From positions 4,464,001 to 4,528,000 of the forward strand of contig NC_039517.1 in assembly GCF_003672135.1 (NCBI RefSeq): a stretch of DNA of 64,000 nucleotides, in the 5' to 3' direction. This stretch comes from Ooceraea biroi (lineage: Eukaryota > Arthropoda > Insecta > Hymenoptera > Formicidae). A program made the translations under genes and the position numbers. Position 1 is the first letter of the stretch, and each line of letters starts with the position of its first letter. Below are positions 14,018 to 23,962 of the stretch, one piece after another. Under the pieces are notes generated by a model. That model was not told where the DNA came from. It made no database searches and saw only the letters and a list, made by a program, of their open reading frames with translations.

Positions 14018-15183
14018 ATAAAAATAAAATAGAATCAGTTTCTCATATTGCAATTTATGTGTGTATGTAGTATGTAGTATGTACAAAAGTATGTACATAG
14101 GTACATATTTTTGGGGTCTAGTACTAAATCCCGTGTGACAACATCTCCCACACGAAATCCCGCAAAGTCAAAATCCTGCATGGTATAAAATCCCGTGTAG
14201 TCAAAATCCCGCATGATACAAAATCCCGCATAGTCAAAATCCCGTACAGTCAAAATCCTGCATGTTACGAAATCCCACATCATCAGAATCCCGCATGATA
14301 TGAAATCCCACAAATTCAAAATCCTTTGTATTGATGGAACTATGAAGAATGCCCTAGTGCAATATACTTACTTTCCCTAAAAATCCTCAATTATGGACAT
14401 TGTTCAAAGCAAAAGGAGTGGACATCGCTCTGCGTGCGAGTTAAAAACCTATGAGGATGAATACAATTATGTTACAATTATATTATACATTTTTCATAGT
14501 TTCATCCATACAAAAGATTTTAAATTTGGGATTTTGTACCATGTGGGATTTTAACCTTGTGGGATTTCATGTGTACGATTTTGAACATATGGGACTTTAT
14601 CACACAGGATTTAGTCCTGATTTGTATTTTTATTTATGTATTTATCTATATAATATTATATTTATGTATATCTGCATATATCTGTACAAGCACTAGAATG
14701 TATTATCTATACACTATGCATTGTGCCTCATGTGTAACAAAAAAGAATGCGAAGAATGATTTTTCTTGTTCAAGTGTGAACAAGAAAATCATGAAACAAA
14801 GTAGCGTTCAATTTTCCTTAGGCATTATTAGAATTTACCACCACACTTAACAGTATAACGTAATATTTTTGCATGCCTAAAATTCTTGTATAATCGCGAC
14901 ACAAACTTAACGTCACAATGGAGAAAGCTAACGTTTTGTGAACAATTTCTGTGTCTTGAAATATGCAGAAAATACGGTAATTTGGAAAAATCAACGAAAA
15001 GCTTCTATACTGAGTGTTTAACCGTTTTTCTTTCACATAGATAAGATCTTGTTTTGGTTATGAGTCGCTCTACCCTCAATTTCTCCTCCATTGTTCAAGC
15101 AAAGAAAAACCGTAAAATATTTTGAATTGTTTCATCAAGTAGCTAAGTATTGTTTGTAATTGCGAATGTCGCGATTACTCACC
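14018..15183 (-). promoter_or_regulatory. Probable 5' noncoding exon end and 5'-UTR intron of Nup98-Nup96
   Basis: On the minus strand, ACTG|GTGAGTAATC at 15183/15182 is a near-perfect splice donor. Just upstream of the start codon, TTTTATTTCAG|ATTATACG near 14017 is a good acceptor with a pyrimidine-rich tract. Together they suggest a leader exon ending at 15183 (beginning perhaps near 15260) and an intron of about 1.2 kb in the 5' UTR. The intron holds a foldback element. This is inferred from splice-site strength and position; no transcript evidence is available. Confidence 0.45.
14119..14617. mobile_element. Foldback element with long inverted arms made of 16-17 bp tandem repeats
   Basis: The left arm (14119-14348) consists of about 13 degenerate units of AAATCCCGCATAGTCA type. 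The right arm (14488-14617) holds about 7 units in the opposite orientation (GGGATTTT...). The outer ends match as inverted repeats (ACTAAATCC / GGATTTAGT). The inner ends match too (TTTGTATTGATGGAACTATG versus its complement near 14488-14510). A loop of about 140 bp separates the arms. Long inverted arms built from short tandem repeats are the hallmark of foldback (FB-type) elements. The open frame across the left arm (WDF.../GF... periodic peptide) is a by-product of the repeat. No transposase is present. Confidence 0.65.
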
Positions 15184-15386
15184 AGTACATGAAATTCACT
15201 TAAAGTCGCGTATAAGACGCGATTACTCTTCTTGCGTTGCTCACGGATTTGACACACTCGTTATACGCAGTTACACGAAATGGCATACCATCTTACCACG
15301 GCATACCAGCCATATAGCCTCAATATTGCTGGAAAGCTAACTTCTGCGCATGCGTCAGCAGTGGAAGCAACGACATACATAGAGAG

Positions 15387-15606
15387 CAGAGAGAAGCCTG
15401 AGAGCGGTCACGCTCGCGTTTTAACTGCAACGCCTCAAACGTGGACATGTGCGTTCCACTTGACGCTCCCAACGCTCGCGGCGTCATTCTATCTTTATTC
15501 AATATTCAGTGAGCAATAAAGACAGAATCACTTCAATCACTTCAATGTCCACGTTTGAGGCGTTACAGTTAAAACGCGAGCGTGACCGCTCTCAGGCTTC
15601 TCTCTG
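15387..15606. repeat. Inverted repeat with 62-bp arms (foldback/MITE-like)
   Basis: Arms at 15387-15448 and 15545-15606 are reverse complements over 62 bp with a single mismatch, separated by 96 bp. The loop itself contains a second inverted match (ATTCTATCTTTATT near 15486 versus AATAAAGACAGAAT near 15518). It has no coding potential. It lies just upstream of the proposed Nup98-Nup96 leader exon and immediately beside the next foldback repeat. Confidence 0.75.
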
Positions 15607-15642
15607 TAGAGAGTTTGTTCTTTATAACTGCACTGCTGAACT

Positions 15643-16102
15643 GGGCATCTATCACGTAACTTTTCCCCTAGGATGGAAAATGAAAAATGAAAATTTCTTC
15701 ATCTCAGCTAGAGTCCTAAATATTAGAGAGGCGCGAATGGGCACCCTCTTTCTGATTGGTCGGCCGCCATGTTGAGGCACAATGCCCCGCGTTGTTGATA
15801 ATCGTGATGTGCAGGAGGATTGTCGCATGTACAGTGCTCCAGCAACCATCTCCCATCCCGTGACATTCGTTCCCCAATCACGAAGCCCCTTAAAAGATAT
15901 CTCTAATATAAATGTGAGTACTGGAGCAGGCAGTAGCATATATATTTGTGCCTCAAGATGGCGGCGTGGCGGCGGAGTGGGGGTGCCATTCGCGCCTCTC
16001 TAATATTTAGGACTCTCAGCAGCAAATCACAACGTAAAAGCTCACGCGAAATTTTCATTTTTCATTTTCCATCCTAGGGGAAAAGTTACGTGATAGATGG
16101 CC
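15643..16102. mobile_element. Foldback MITE with arms of about 140-160 bp
   Basis: The left arm (about 15643-15782) and right arm (about 15945-16102) are imperfect reverse complements. Outer ends share GGC(C)ATCTATCACGTAACTT. Middle parts share TCCTAAATATTAGAGAGGCG. Inner ends share GCCGCCAT.TTGAGGCACA. The loop is about 160 bp and carries no recognisable gene. I could not identify a clear target-site duplication, so the superfamily is unknown. Confidence 0.65.
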
Positions 16103-17295
16103 CTGGTGCAACAAGTTAGGGCTGCTGCACACAGGAAGCGACAACGCGGTGGCCAATCACCGTCTTGCTTTTCTGATAATACTAAATATACTTATCACCG
16201 CGTCGAACGGTTAAATTTGATTGGTTACATCTAACAAAATGACCTGCGCAGATCGGATTGACGCGGGATTTTCAGGAGGCTGAAGATTTTTAGTGAATTT
16301 GCTCACTTTTGTAATTCTCACTATGTTGCGAAACGAAATCAACCCTCGAGTTAACCTATTTGTTATATTGTGCTCGTCGCTGATATCTGTAGCGGTAACG
16401 TGTACAGATAATAGAATTTCCGTAATGCTGAAAACTTAAGCAGTTTAAACTACTTGAACTTTCCGGTGGTGGTATTGTGTACATATTACGAGCAGTTATT
16501 CAAGTATAACATCAAAATTGTTGATTAACTACAATTTATCACGATATATTAATAACAGAGTAAGTAAATAAGTAAGTGAATTAAAAGACAAATGTAACTA
16601 ACCTGATTACTCATTTCTATAAAATTTTGATATGTAGAAACATATAGGAGAGTATTATTATGACATAATAAGTACAATTTATTAAATATTGATAAAAATA
16701 TGCGTTAGTGCACAAACTTTTATGGCATCAATATAATTATTTTTTCTGTATTAATATTTTTGCAGTTGCTCCTTTTATAAATTTAGTTTATTTTAATAGT
16801 CTTCAACAGATGGCTTGAACAATCCGACAAGACTGTACTAAATCTATCACTTAAAAAATCTTATAATCTTTAGAATAATCATTTTAATTTTAGCTATTGT
16901 GTTTTAATATGCCATACTTCAGTGTTCAACTATTTATTCAAATGACAATATCTTTGAATAACAATATACATTAATACTTGATAACATTATTTCTTGATAT
17001 TTCTTTCTTTATTTTGAAGCTCTTGTCTAATTCAATTTGATTATCTTGTAGGCTGGATGTAATATTTCGTTAAAAAATTTCATTTAATAGTTTATAACTT
17101 ACTATATATATAGTGTTTTGATTTTATATACTTCTGTGTTACATTTTATATGCTACTAATGTATATTATATTTGTATTACTTATACTTGTATATATTCAC
17201 ATAATTTTATGTGTTTGTTTATTCATTATGTATGTAATTCATATTTTTATCTCACATGTTTTTATGATACATGTAATTATTAATTTCAAGTTGTA
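16103..17295. other. Intergenic DNA and 3' flank of the receptor kinase gene
   Basis: No coding sequence recognised. The first 180 bp contain CCAAT-type motifs and a 34-bp block (16142-16175) that recurs exactly, inverted, at 23471-23504. The rest is AT-rich. A TTTATT at 17218-17223 is AATAAA on the minus strand, about 75 bp past the stop codon of the kinase gene, and is a candidate poly(A) signal. Confidence 0.5.
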
Positions 17296-19965
17296 CTAGT
17301 GTGACAGTAAAGTATAGCAAGGATTGCTTGTCTCATGTTTGGAATGTAAGGGTTCCTTTAGTGTCCGCAGATCTAAAACGAGTTGCGCGAAGCTAGGTCT
17401 ACTTTGTGCCGCTGTGTTCCAGCAGGAACACATAATCTTATACACGTCAGGCGAAATAGTATTGGGGCAGGTTAGACGACATTTATCCTGTATTAAATAA
17501 TGCATCAACTCGTCATCTTGTATACTGGCGTATGGAAAAGAACCTAGGGTTCCAATTTCCCAGAGAACAATACCAAACGACCAGACGTCGCTCTTAGAGG
17601 AAAAAGCATGATCGCGTATAGCTTCCGGTGACATCCAACGTATTGGCAGCTGACGGACTTTACTCGCTGTGTTGTTTATTACGTATATCCCGTTTCGTGA
17701 CAAGCCAAAATCAGAAATCTGAGCATAGTAATTAAATCTCTGTAATTATCTTCCAAGTTACGTCCTTTAATAATTTACATAATCCGTGTAATCGTTACCT
17801 TCAGTGTTAGATCGGATGTAAGAAGAATGTTCCTTGCTGCCAAATCCCTATGCGTGATCCTTTTACCTTCCAAGTGTTCCATTCCTTTCGCGATGTCGAG
17901 CGCAAACTTCATAAACTGTTGTTTCTCTATTGCACCGTGCAAATCGTTCTCCTTGCTCCTGTCCGTGTCAATAATATTGACGTATCTGGACGCAGTCTTT
18001 TCGAAGGTGCACAAAGATGCGTCACTCGATTCAATTCCTCTTCTGGAATGCAAATACGCGAGCAAATCTCCACCCTCCATGTACTCCAAAAGTATGCATA
18101 TAGGATTATCTGGTGAAGTGCAGCAGCCTATAAGGCCCACTAAATGCCGGTGCGAGCCGGCTGTCTTCATTATTTTGATTTCTTCCAATAGTTGGCGCCT
18201 GGCTTTCGGTTCGTTCGACGCGTCGGAACACTGTGACATTTTAACAGCGACTAATCCGCTTTTATTATTGTTCAGACATAGGCTGCCCAAGTACACTATG
18301 CCAAACTGCCCTTCCCCCAATTTGTACAGAAGATTTATGCACTTGTACGGCACTTCGAATTCATCACTGTCATCGGATACCTTGCAACGTGCAAGGTCCT
18401 GCAATAAACGATACTAAACTTTACCAGTGCATCTAAAATTTTATCTTCGACGGATTAATTCTTTTTCTCATTTACCTCGGGTCGTTGCTCAACGTACAAA
18501 ATACTGCTTTTTCGGAAGATTAACTCTGACCATCGAGATTTATAAGGAGCAAACTGAGGCATTGTTTGTCGCCTGGTGTTAAAAAATAAAAATTGTAAGC
18601 ACAAAGTATGTACTATCAGAAGTATATACTGTCAAGATGCTTGGAGCGCTATAACAAAAAATAATTTGTTACTTTACCGTACAGATCTGGATGGCCATAT
18701 AAGTTGATGCACATTTTTATTATGTATCGTCACCACGGTAAATCCTATTATGACACAAAGAGCAGCGCCAACGAGCAACAACCACTAAAACATATTAATT
18801 TCATGTTATATGTGCAGTTTTTATTGTCCACTAGTAGTTTCTAAAGGTACATACCATAGTGCTTTTGCCTAATGTTTCAGTCCCTCCTGTAACAACAGTG
18901 AAACTGCCTCGAGTCCCTAAGCAACCTCGGTGATCCGTTGCTGCTACCAATATCTTGTATCCATCTTTCATCTTGATGTGTTGCTCGTTAATTTTCAGAT
19001 TCCAGATGAAGGTACGCGTCGTAGAAGTCACGTTATTTATATCCGTGATATTGTATACAGGGCGCCCTGCTTTCGATGTCAATAATGGCATGCCGATACT
19101 AGAACATTATATAGATTATGATTAATTAAGAATACACAACAACAAATTAATGAAAGAAAAAAAAGAACTTTACCTAATTATGTAGGAATGAATATCAGAA
19201 CCGTTTGATGTAACGTTCCAATTAATAACAATGTTCTTTTTGGTCTGGATCGCTTCCACTTTTGGAACAGGCAAAGCAGCTGTTGCAGCCGCGCAGCTAC
19301 ATGCACGACCTACGCATTCTGGAACCGTATAGATGACCTGCATAACGAATACGCGATATTTCATCCGAGCGTAATGTCATAACGTTTGCTCATAGCAGTG
19401 ACTTTTACCTCCAGTGGTTTCCCCACTGGCCTGGCCCTTGGATTGGCATACACTTGTATCTTATACGTGCAATTCGGGCGTATCGATACCTCTGGCATGT
19501 CATTCGACAATTCATTTTGTGGCACGAGCACGCTAAATGGACTTTTATTCGGCGCGGTGTAAAGTACGGAATTTTCTGCACACCCTGTCCCGTGTACATC
19601 GGTTTCCTTTGGCACGCTCGTAATTAGGATGCTATAATTAATACAGGGTGCTATAGTTTAATATACATATTAAACTAGTTTTGGTATAACACCAAAAAAT
19701 AAAATTAATTAAATGCACACCTGTATGAAGAAGGTCGTTTCCCTCCATTTGGCGGTACCCAGGATACATTTAGTTTCAGTGACTTCAATGTGTGTGCGTC
19801 TTCATTCTCGAGATAATTTCCACCCTCTAAAGCACGCACCGTAATATTTTCTACAATGCCGGGAAATCTTGCCGTTGCAATCTTCGCGTTTGTTGCACAT
19901 GTATTAGATAAAAATAGTGCGATAACTATGCCATATACTAAGATCAATTTGCACTGCGTGGACAT
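17296..19965 (-). CDS. Receptor tyrosine kinase with fibronectin III-like ectodomain (possibly Torso-like)
   Basis: Eight phase-consistent exons (19965-19721, 19631-19409, 19337-19174, 19098-18855, 18784-18678, 18572-18476, 18398-17799, 17718-17296) encode 700 aa. Residues 1-27 form a signal peptide (KLILVYGIVIALFLSNTCA). The ectodomain resembles two FN3-like modules separated by a Cys-rich strip (CVGRACSCAAA). A transmembrane helix follows at about 293-312 (WLLLVGAALCVIIGFTVVTI). Kinase hallmarks are complete: glycine loop GEGQFG 388-393, VAVK with K413, HRDLAARN 543-550, DFG 563-565 and RWMSPEA. HRDLAARN plus RWMSPEA marks a tyrosine kinase. A short kinase insert (about 480-515, with RYVNII) is typical of split kinases such as Torso, FGFR and PDGFR. 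WEIGTLGSFPY resembles Torso, but Torso is reported lost in some Hymenoptera, so I leave the symbol empty. Confidence 0.88.
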
Positions 19966-20503
19966 TTCATCTTAATAGCACAACTGTGGTGTAAACGAAT
20001 AACGTGGATTTCACATAGTTTTTTTATCTACTATTACTTTGTATTTTTCTTGGAAACCATTAAGCAACGATATGCCCGTTCCATTCAATAATACTGTACC
20101 TTACTTCGGAGCTTCAAAGTTCAAACAGAATTTATCTTTAAAAACATTCTATCTGAACAACTCTTATCTGATAATCTTATATTAAGTACGTAGGAATCCT
20201 CTTGATAAAGTGATAAACGTATGGAAGTTTTACTAGAAACAAGGTATCGCATTAAAGAATAATCAAGAAAGTATGCAGTCAATAATTTCAGATAACAATA
20301 ATCATTGCCAATTCCAGATTGAATAATGATCGCAATTAATGAAAGCCAAATTTTTATTTAACTCAGCTTTATTTTTGTCGACAATGAAAAGAGGAGAGTC
20401 AGTGCGGGTCAATGTGCGATATAATTTATTATTTCTATTATTATTTCCAATAGTCTGATCGCGTGACGATTTGGAAACATATTTGGCATTTTCCAGGAAC
20501 CAA
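19966..20503. promoter_or_regulatory. Divergent intergenic region between the kinase gene and Dr1
   Basis: The kinase start codon (minus strand) and the Dr1 start codon (plus strand) are separated by 538 bp, so both promoters probably lie here. A TTTTCCAG acceptor at about 20489-20496 directly precedes the Dr1 start, which suggests a 5' noncoding Dr1 exon within this interval (one possible donor is AAG|GTATCG near 20242). No TATA-type element could be assigned with confidence. Confidence 0.4.
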
Positions 20504-21007
20504 ATGGCCTCGGCTGCGATGTCACCAACCGATGACGACGAGCTCACCCTCCCTCGCGCCTCAATCAACAAAATAATCAAGGAAATTTTGCCGCACGTCC
20601 GAGTTGCCAACGAATCCAGAGAGCTCATCCTGAACTGCTGCACGGAGTTCATTCATTTGCTATCGTCCGAAGCGAATGAAATCTGTAATCAACAACAGAA
20701 GAAGACTATAAATGCAGAACACGTTCTGCAAGCCCTCGAGAAGTTAGGCTTCGGCGACTACAACGCGGAAGCTGAAGCTGTGCTACGAGACTGCAAGGCC
20801 GTAGCGGCTAAGAGGAGGCGTCAAAGCACCAGATTGGAGAACTTAGGGATTCCGGAGGAGGAGCTGTTACGACAGCAACAGGAGCTGTTTGCTAAGGCGA
20901 GAGAGGAACAGGCAGTCGCGGAGCAGCAGCAATGGCAACAATTACAAGCTGTTGCACAAATGGCGTCTATGCAGCAAGCTGACAGTGAGCAGGAAGATTA
21001 TTCATAA
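20504..21007 (+). CDS. Dr1: Dr1 / negative cofactor 2 subunit beta
   Basis: An uninterrupted frame of 167 aa. Residues from TDDDELTLPRASINKIIKEI to about 90 form the histone fold that pairs with NC2-alpha (DRAP1). The dimer binds TBP on promoters and blocks entry of TFIIA and TFIIB. Signature stretches RVANESRELILNCCTEFIHL, KKTINAEHVLQALEKLGF and AAKRRRQSTRLENLGIPEEE are all present. The C-terminus is glutamine-rich (QQQELFAKAREEQ...) and ends SEQEDYS. I chose ATG 20504 (MASAAMSPTDDD), because the in-frame codons before it cross a likely splice acceptor. Length and order match the family. Poly(A) signal AATAAA lies at 21397-21402. Confidence 0.96.
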   Translation: MASAAMSPTDDDELTLPRASINKIIKEILPHVRVANESRELILNCCTEFIHLLSSEANEICNQQQKKTINAEHVLQALEKLGFGDYNAEAEAVLRDCKAVAAKRRRQSTRLENLGIPEEELLRQQQELFAKAREEQAVAEQQQWQQLQAVAQMASMQQADSEQEDYS

Positions 21008-21396
21008 ACCACTTCAAATGTGACATATGCTAGGAAGCAGTTTCATTTGTTCATTAAGAAGGAAGATATTTTATAGAATAAAGAAATTTCACGGAGACGA
21101 AAGCAATAGCGATGAAACATGGAAGCGAGGAATGTTGGACGTAAACGTTTTGTTATACGTACAAGCCATTGTAAGCGTGTGTGCATCACCAAAACGGAAT
21201 TATCAGCAGAGCTACGAGAATGAAAACTGCGCAAAGTGGACTGATGGTAAAGCTATATTAATTCTTGAACCTGCTGCGACTGCCTTTGACGTTCAGATGC
21301 AAGCAAAATAACTTTATTCTGTATTATATCCGTATTGTACATTGAACACAGTTTAATTTAATATATTATAATTTATAAAAGCAATATATCTCATAT

Positions 21397-21402
21397 AATA
21401 AA
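21397..21402 (+). terminator. Poly(A) signal of Dr1
   Basis: AATAAA about 390 bp past the Dr1 stop codon, followed by an AT-rich stretch and a TTTTTCATTTT-type region. It lies only about 75 bp from the Smg9 stop codon on the other strand. Confidence 0.6.
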
Positions 21403-21475
21403 ACAAACAAATTATACCTCTGCACGTTTTTCATTTTACTCTTTCGTCGCGTTCCAGCAACAAAAGCTTTTCAGT

Positions 21476-23310
21476 TTAAGGCATCAATCTCCCATACTCA
21501 GAGGACAGGTGACTTTTTTTTATTGCGTCCATGACTTTCGAAACGTAATGGTACCTATCGATAAAACATTGTCGTTATTTTATGCAAATTAATTCGATGT
21601 TTTTTTTTGAAGAAATTGAGCCTTACAAAGAGATAATAAATTAATTTACCAGGTTTTTTCTGTTAGTACAGATGGCGTCATTGGGTTTCTAGGGACTCCA
21701 TGTATTTTCCTTCGCAATTTCTCCACGAGGGACTTTTCACTTTCACAAAAGATCATATCTCCTGCAAAAAAGTACATCAAGCTTTTGTTTCTTATAAAAA
21801 CTCCAACCAACGATCTCTAAAAATGAATCTGTTACCTTCTTTAGTTCTGGAAGGTATCAAAAATAAATTTAAACCACTTTCTGTCGAGCAGGAGTTCATA
21901 TCTATACCGCTATGAGTTTGTAGTCTAGAATTGGAAAATACCTTGTTATAAAATTCCTGAAAAAGATAAGACGAGAATATGAAAGTGGCATGGATACTCG
22001 AGTAATTTTAAGTCTGCAGCACGTGTGTCAAAATGATACCTTCATTTTGTTTATAGTATTAGGCATAAAATCTTGCAGTTCAGCTTTGTTGTGCAATAAC
22101 ACAACATGCGGATAATATTCCACATAATCTTGATCCATGATGGTTGTTGAAGAAGGTTTTAACATTTCTGCAGTTTGCAAAAATCTGTAAGAAAGAGAAA
22201 GAAACAGGTAATTATGTGTCATAAGCTTATAACGTGAGTTATAATGATTATGATGATAAACAATTAACCAGGATTTTCCTGTATAAATAATTACCTCACT
22301 AAATTTGGATCAACAAACCAATCCTGTGCAAATATAATAACGTGACATACTGAAAATAGAAACGCCGCAAACTGCAGCGATTGTAATTCCAAATTGGAAT
22401 CTGTATTCGCGAAATCGGCTGTGCCTTTCTTCTGATCAAAGGACGCAGAGTAATCAATTACGGATCCGGAGAGAATTGGCTGCGTGTCCAGATATATCAC
22501 CCTGTTTTTAGTCACAAAGAAGTCTATGCCAGTGGTACAATTCATGTCACTCTCGTGATGTGACAAGTCTTGAACTTGAAAAATGTCAGCCCTAGTCATA
22601 AAACAAAATTGTTATAGAGCGATGTCAATGTCAACGAGAGTAAAAAAGCAGACATATGCATGTGAATATTAGCAATATAATACGTACGAATATTCTGATG
22701 TTAACAATGACATAATCGTTGATTTGCCAACACCATGTGCACCTATACATCCAACAACTAGAAAGTCTTGTTGATCATGCAAATAATCTAGTGGACCCTC
22801 ACATAACTGCATATTTTCATCCATAAATTTGATGCATGTCGTCATCTCAGGACATACACTTAGCGTACGCATTGCTAAAAATGTATTATTTCTATATATT
22901 ACTTTGCAGTTATTACATATAAATATTCTAAGCATTCTTCAGTATCCATGGCATATATTTGTTTATTTTTATTATATATATTGTTTGTTTTAAATATGTA
23001 CATTTAACAATTTACTCACAATCTTGTATCTTGATTGGTGCTCCTGAGGATATATCTGCATCCTTTCTAAAAAAACAATCAACGTTTCAATATCGTTTAC
23101 GTAACAGCTGACAATACATAAATTAAAAATTGTTATAATTAATCCAAAAATTCTGTACTTGGATATGCTACGTTGACTTGGAGAAACGGCCCTATTTTCT
23201 CCTTCTCTAGTTTTCAATATAAATGTCGGCCGCTCTACGATCTTAATTAAAGTTCTGTTTTCCCCCTCCTTACTCTCCAAATCTTTTATTGTTGCAGACA
23301 ACATTTTCAT
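21476..23310 (-). CDS. Smg9: Nonsense-mediated mRNA decay factor SMG9
   Basis: Eight phase-consistent exons (23310-23159, 23066-23020, 22874-22688, 22591-22295, 22184-22040, 21956-21836, 21761-21650, 21554-21476) encode 379 aa. SMG9 pairs with SMG8 to regulate the SMG1 kinase, which phosphorylates UPF1. Residues 111-118, GAHGVGKS, form the P-loop of its G-like domain. GIDFFVTKNRVIYLDTQPIL and QSLQFAAFLFSVCHVIIFAQ are strongly conserved family stretches. The end, SVLTEKTWYHYVSKVMDAIK then SSEYGRLMP, matches the family C-terminus. The protein is shorter than vertebrate SMG9 (about 520 aa), mainly in the low-complexity N-terminus. It is tail to tail with Dr1 and head to head with nicastrin. The junction of exons 1 and 2 is the least certain part. 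Confidence 0.92.
21581..21645. mobile_element. Fragment of mariner-like MITE in a Smg9 intron
   Basis: Begins with TGCAAATTAATTCGATG and continues to GAAGAAATTGAGCC, the same subterminal sequence as the longer copies at 37890, 43591 and 55166. It lies in the last intron of Smg9, between exons 7 and 8. It is short and internally deleted. Confidence 0.5.
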
Positions 23311-23962
23311 ATATTTATATTGACACTATATAAAAAAGTTAATATTTTGGTTTTTTTAACCGAACCTCCTTCTTATTTTTGTTTGACGTTCCGGACGGAA
23401 CTCTAACCTCCTGAATATGTCATGGAGGTTAGTTCCTACACGCCAGCGCATAGCGTATTTGTATGTGAAACAGAAAAGCAAGACGGTGATTGGCCACCGC
23501 GTTGCCGCGTAGGGTATAAGGAAATGGACCAATCAAATTCCTTATGAAGTTCTTAGATGGCGCTAAAAACACTCCATAAAATTTGTCTGTAAGAATTTAT
23601 GAAGGCTGGTAATGTAATATGACAGTTTATGGTATTTTGTCGGTAATTTGTCCGTGTAAATCAAAAATGCCTTGGTGCATAAATGCAATTTGCTCATAAA
23701 TTCTATAATATTATTTGCGTTCAAGCAAGACCGTATCGACTATTCGTATAGCCTGTTCAGTGCTAAAAGAAAAGAAGAAAATAAACGCAGGACACAATAG
23801 CACCAGTAAACATTTATAACCAAGCTCAAGTTACTCGAGTTTCACCATGACTCATACAATGTATTATCATTGATTCTTTTTATATTCCATATCTTTGCAT
23901 CGTGATAATACTTGAAATCGTAGCGAATTGCACTTTACGTGGATACACACAATAAATAACAA
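23311..23962. promoter_or_regulatory. Divergent intergenic region between Smg9 and nicastrin
   Basis: The two start codons lie 652 bp apart on opposite strands, so this interval probably holds both promoters. It contains two CCAAT-type motifs (GATTGGCC at about 23489 and GACCAATC at about 23528). It also holds the 34-bp block at 23471-23504 that recurs inverted at 16142-16175. Whether these motifs are functional is not shown by sequence alone. Confidence 0.4.

Noticed and set aside
14035..14319. 94-codon frame with a WDF/GF periodic peptide
   Set aside because: It simply reads the 16-17 bp tandem repeat of the foldback arm.
14141..14330. CRISPR-like array of short repeats
   Set aside because: Units are directly adjacent with no spacers, are degenerate, and belong to a eukaryotic foldback element.
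17827..18417. 196-codon plus-strand frame
   Set aside because: Complement of the tyrosine kinase exon, which has all kinase motifs on the minus strand.
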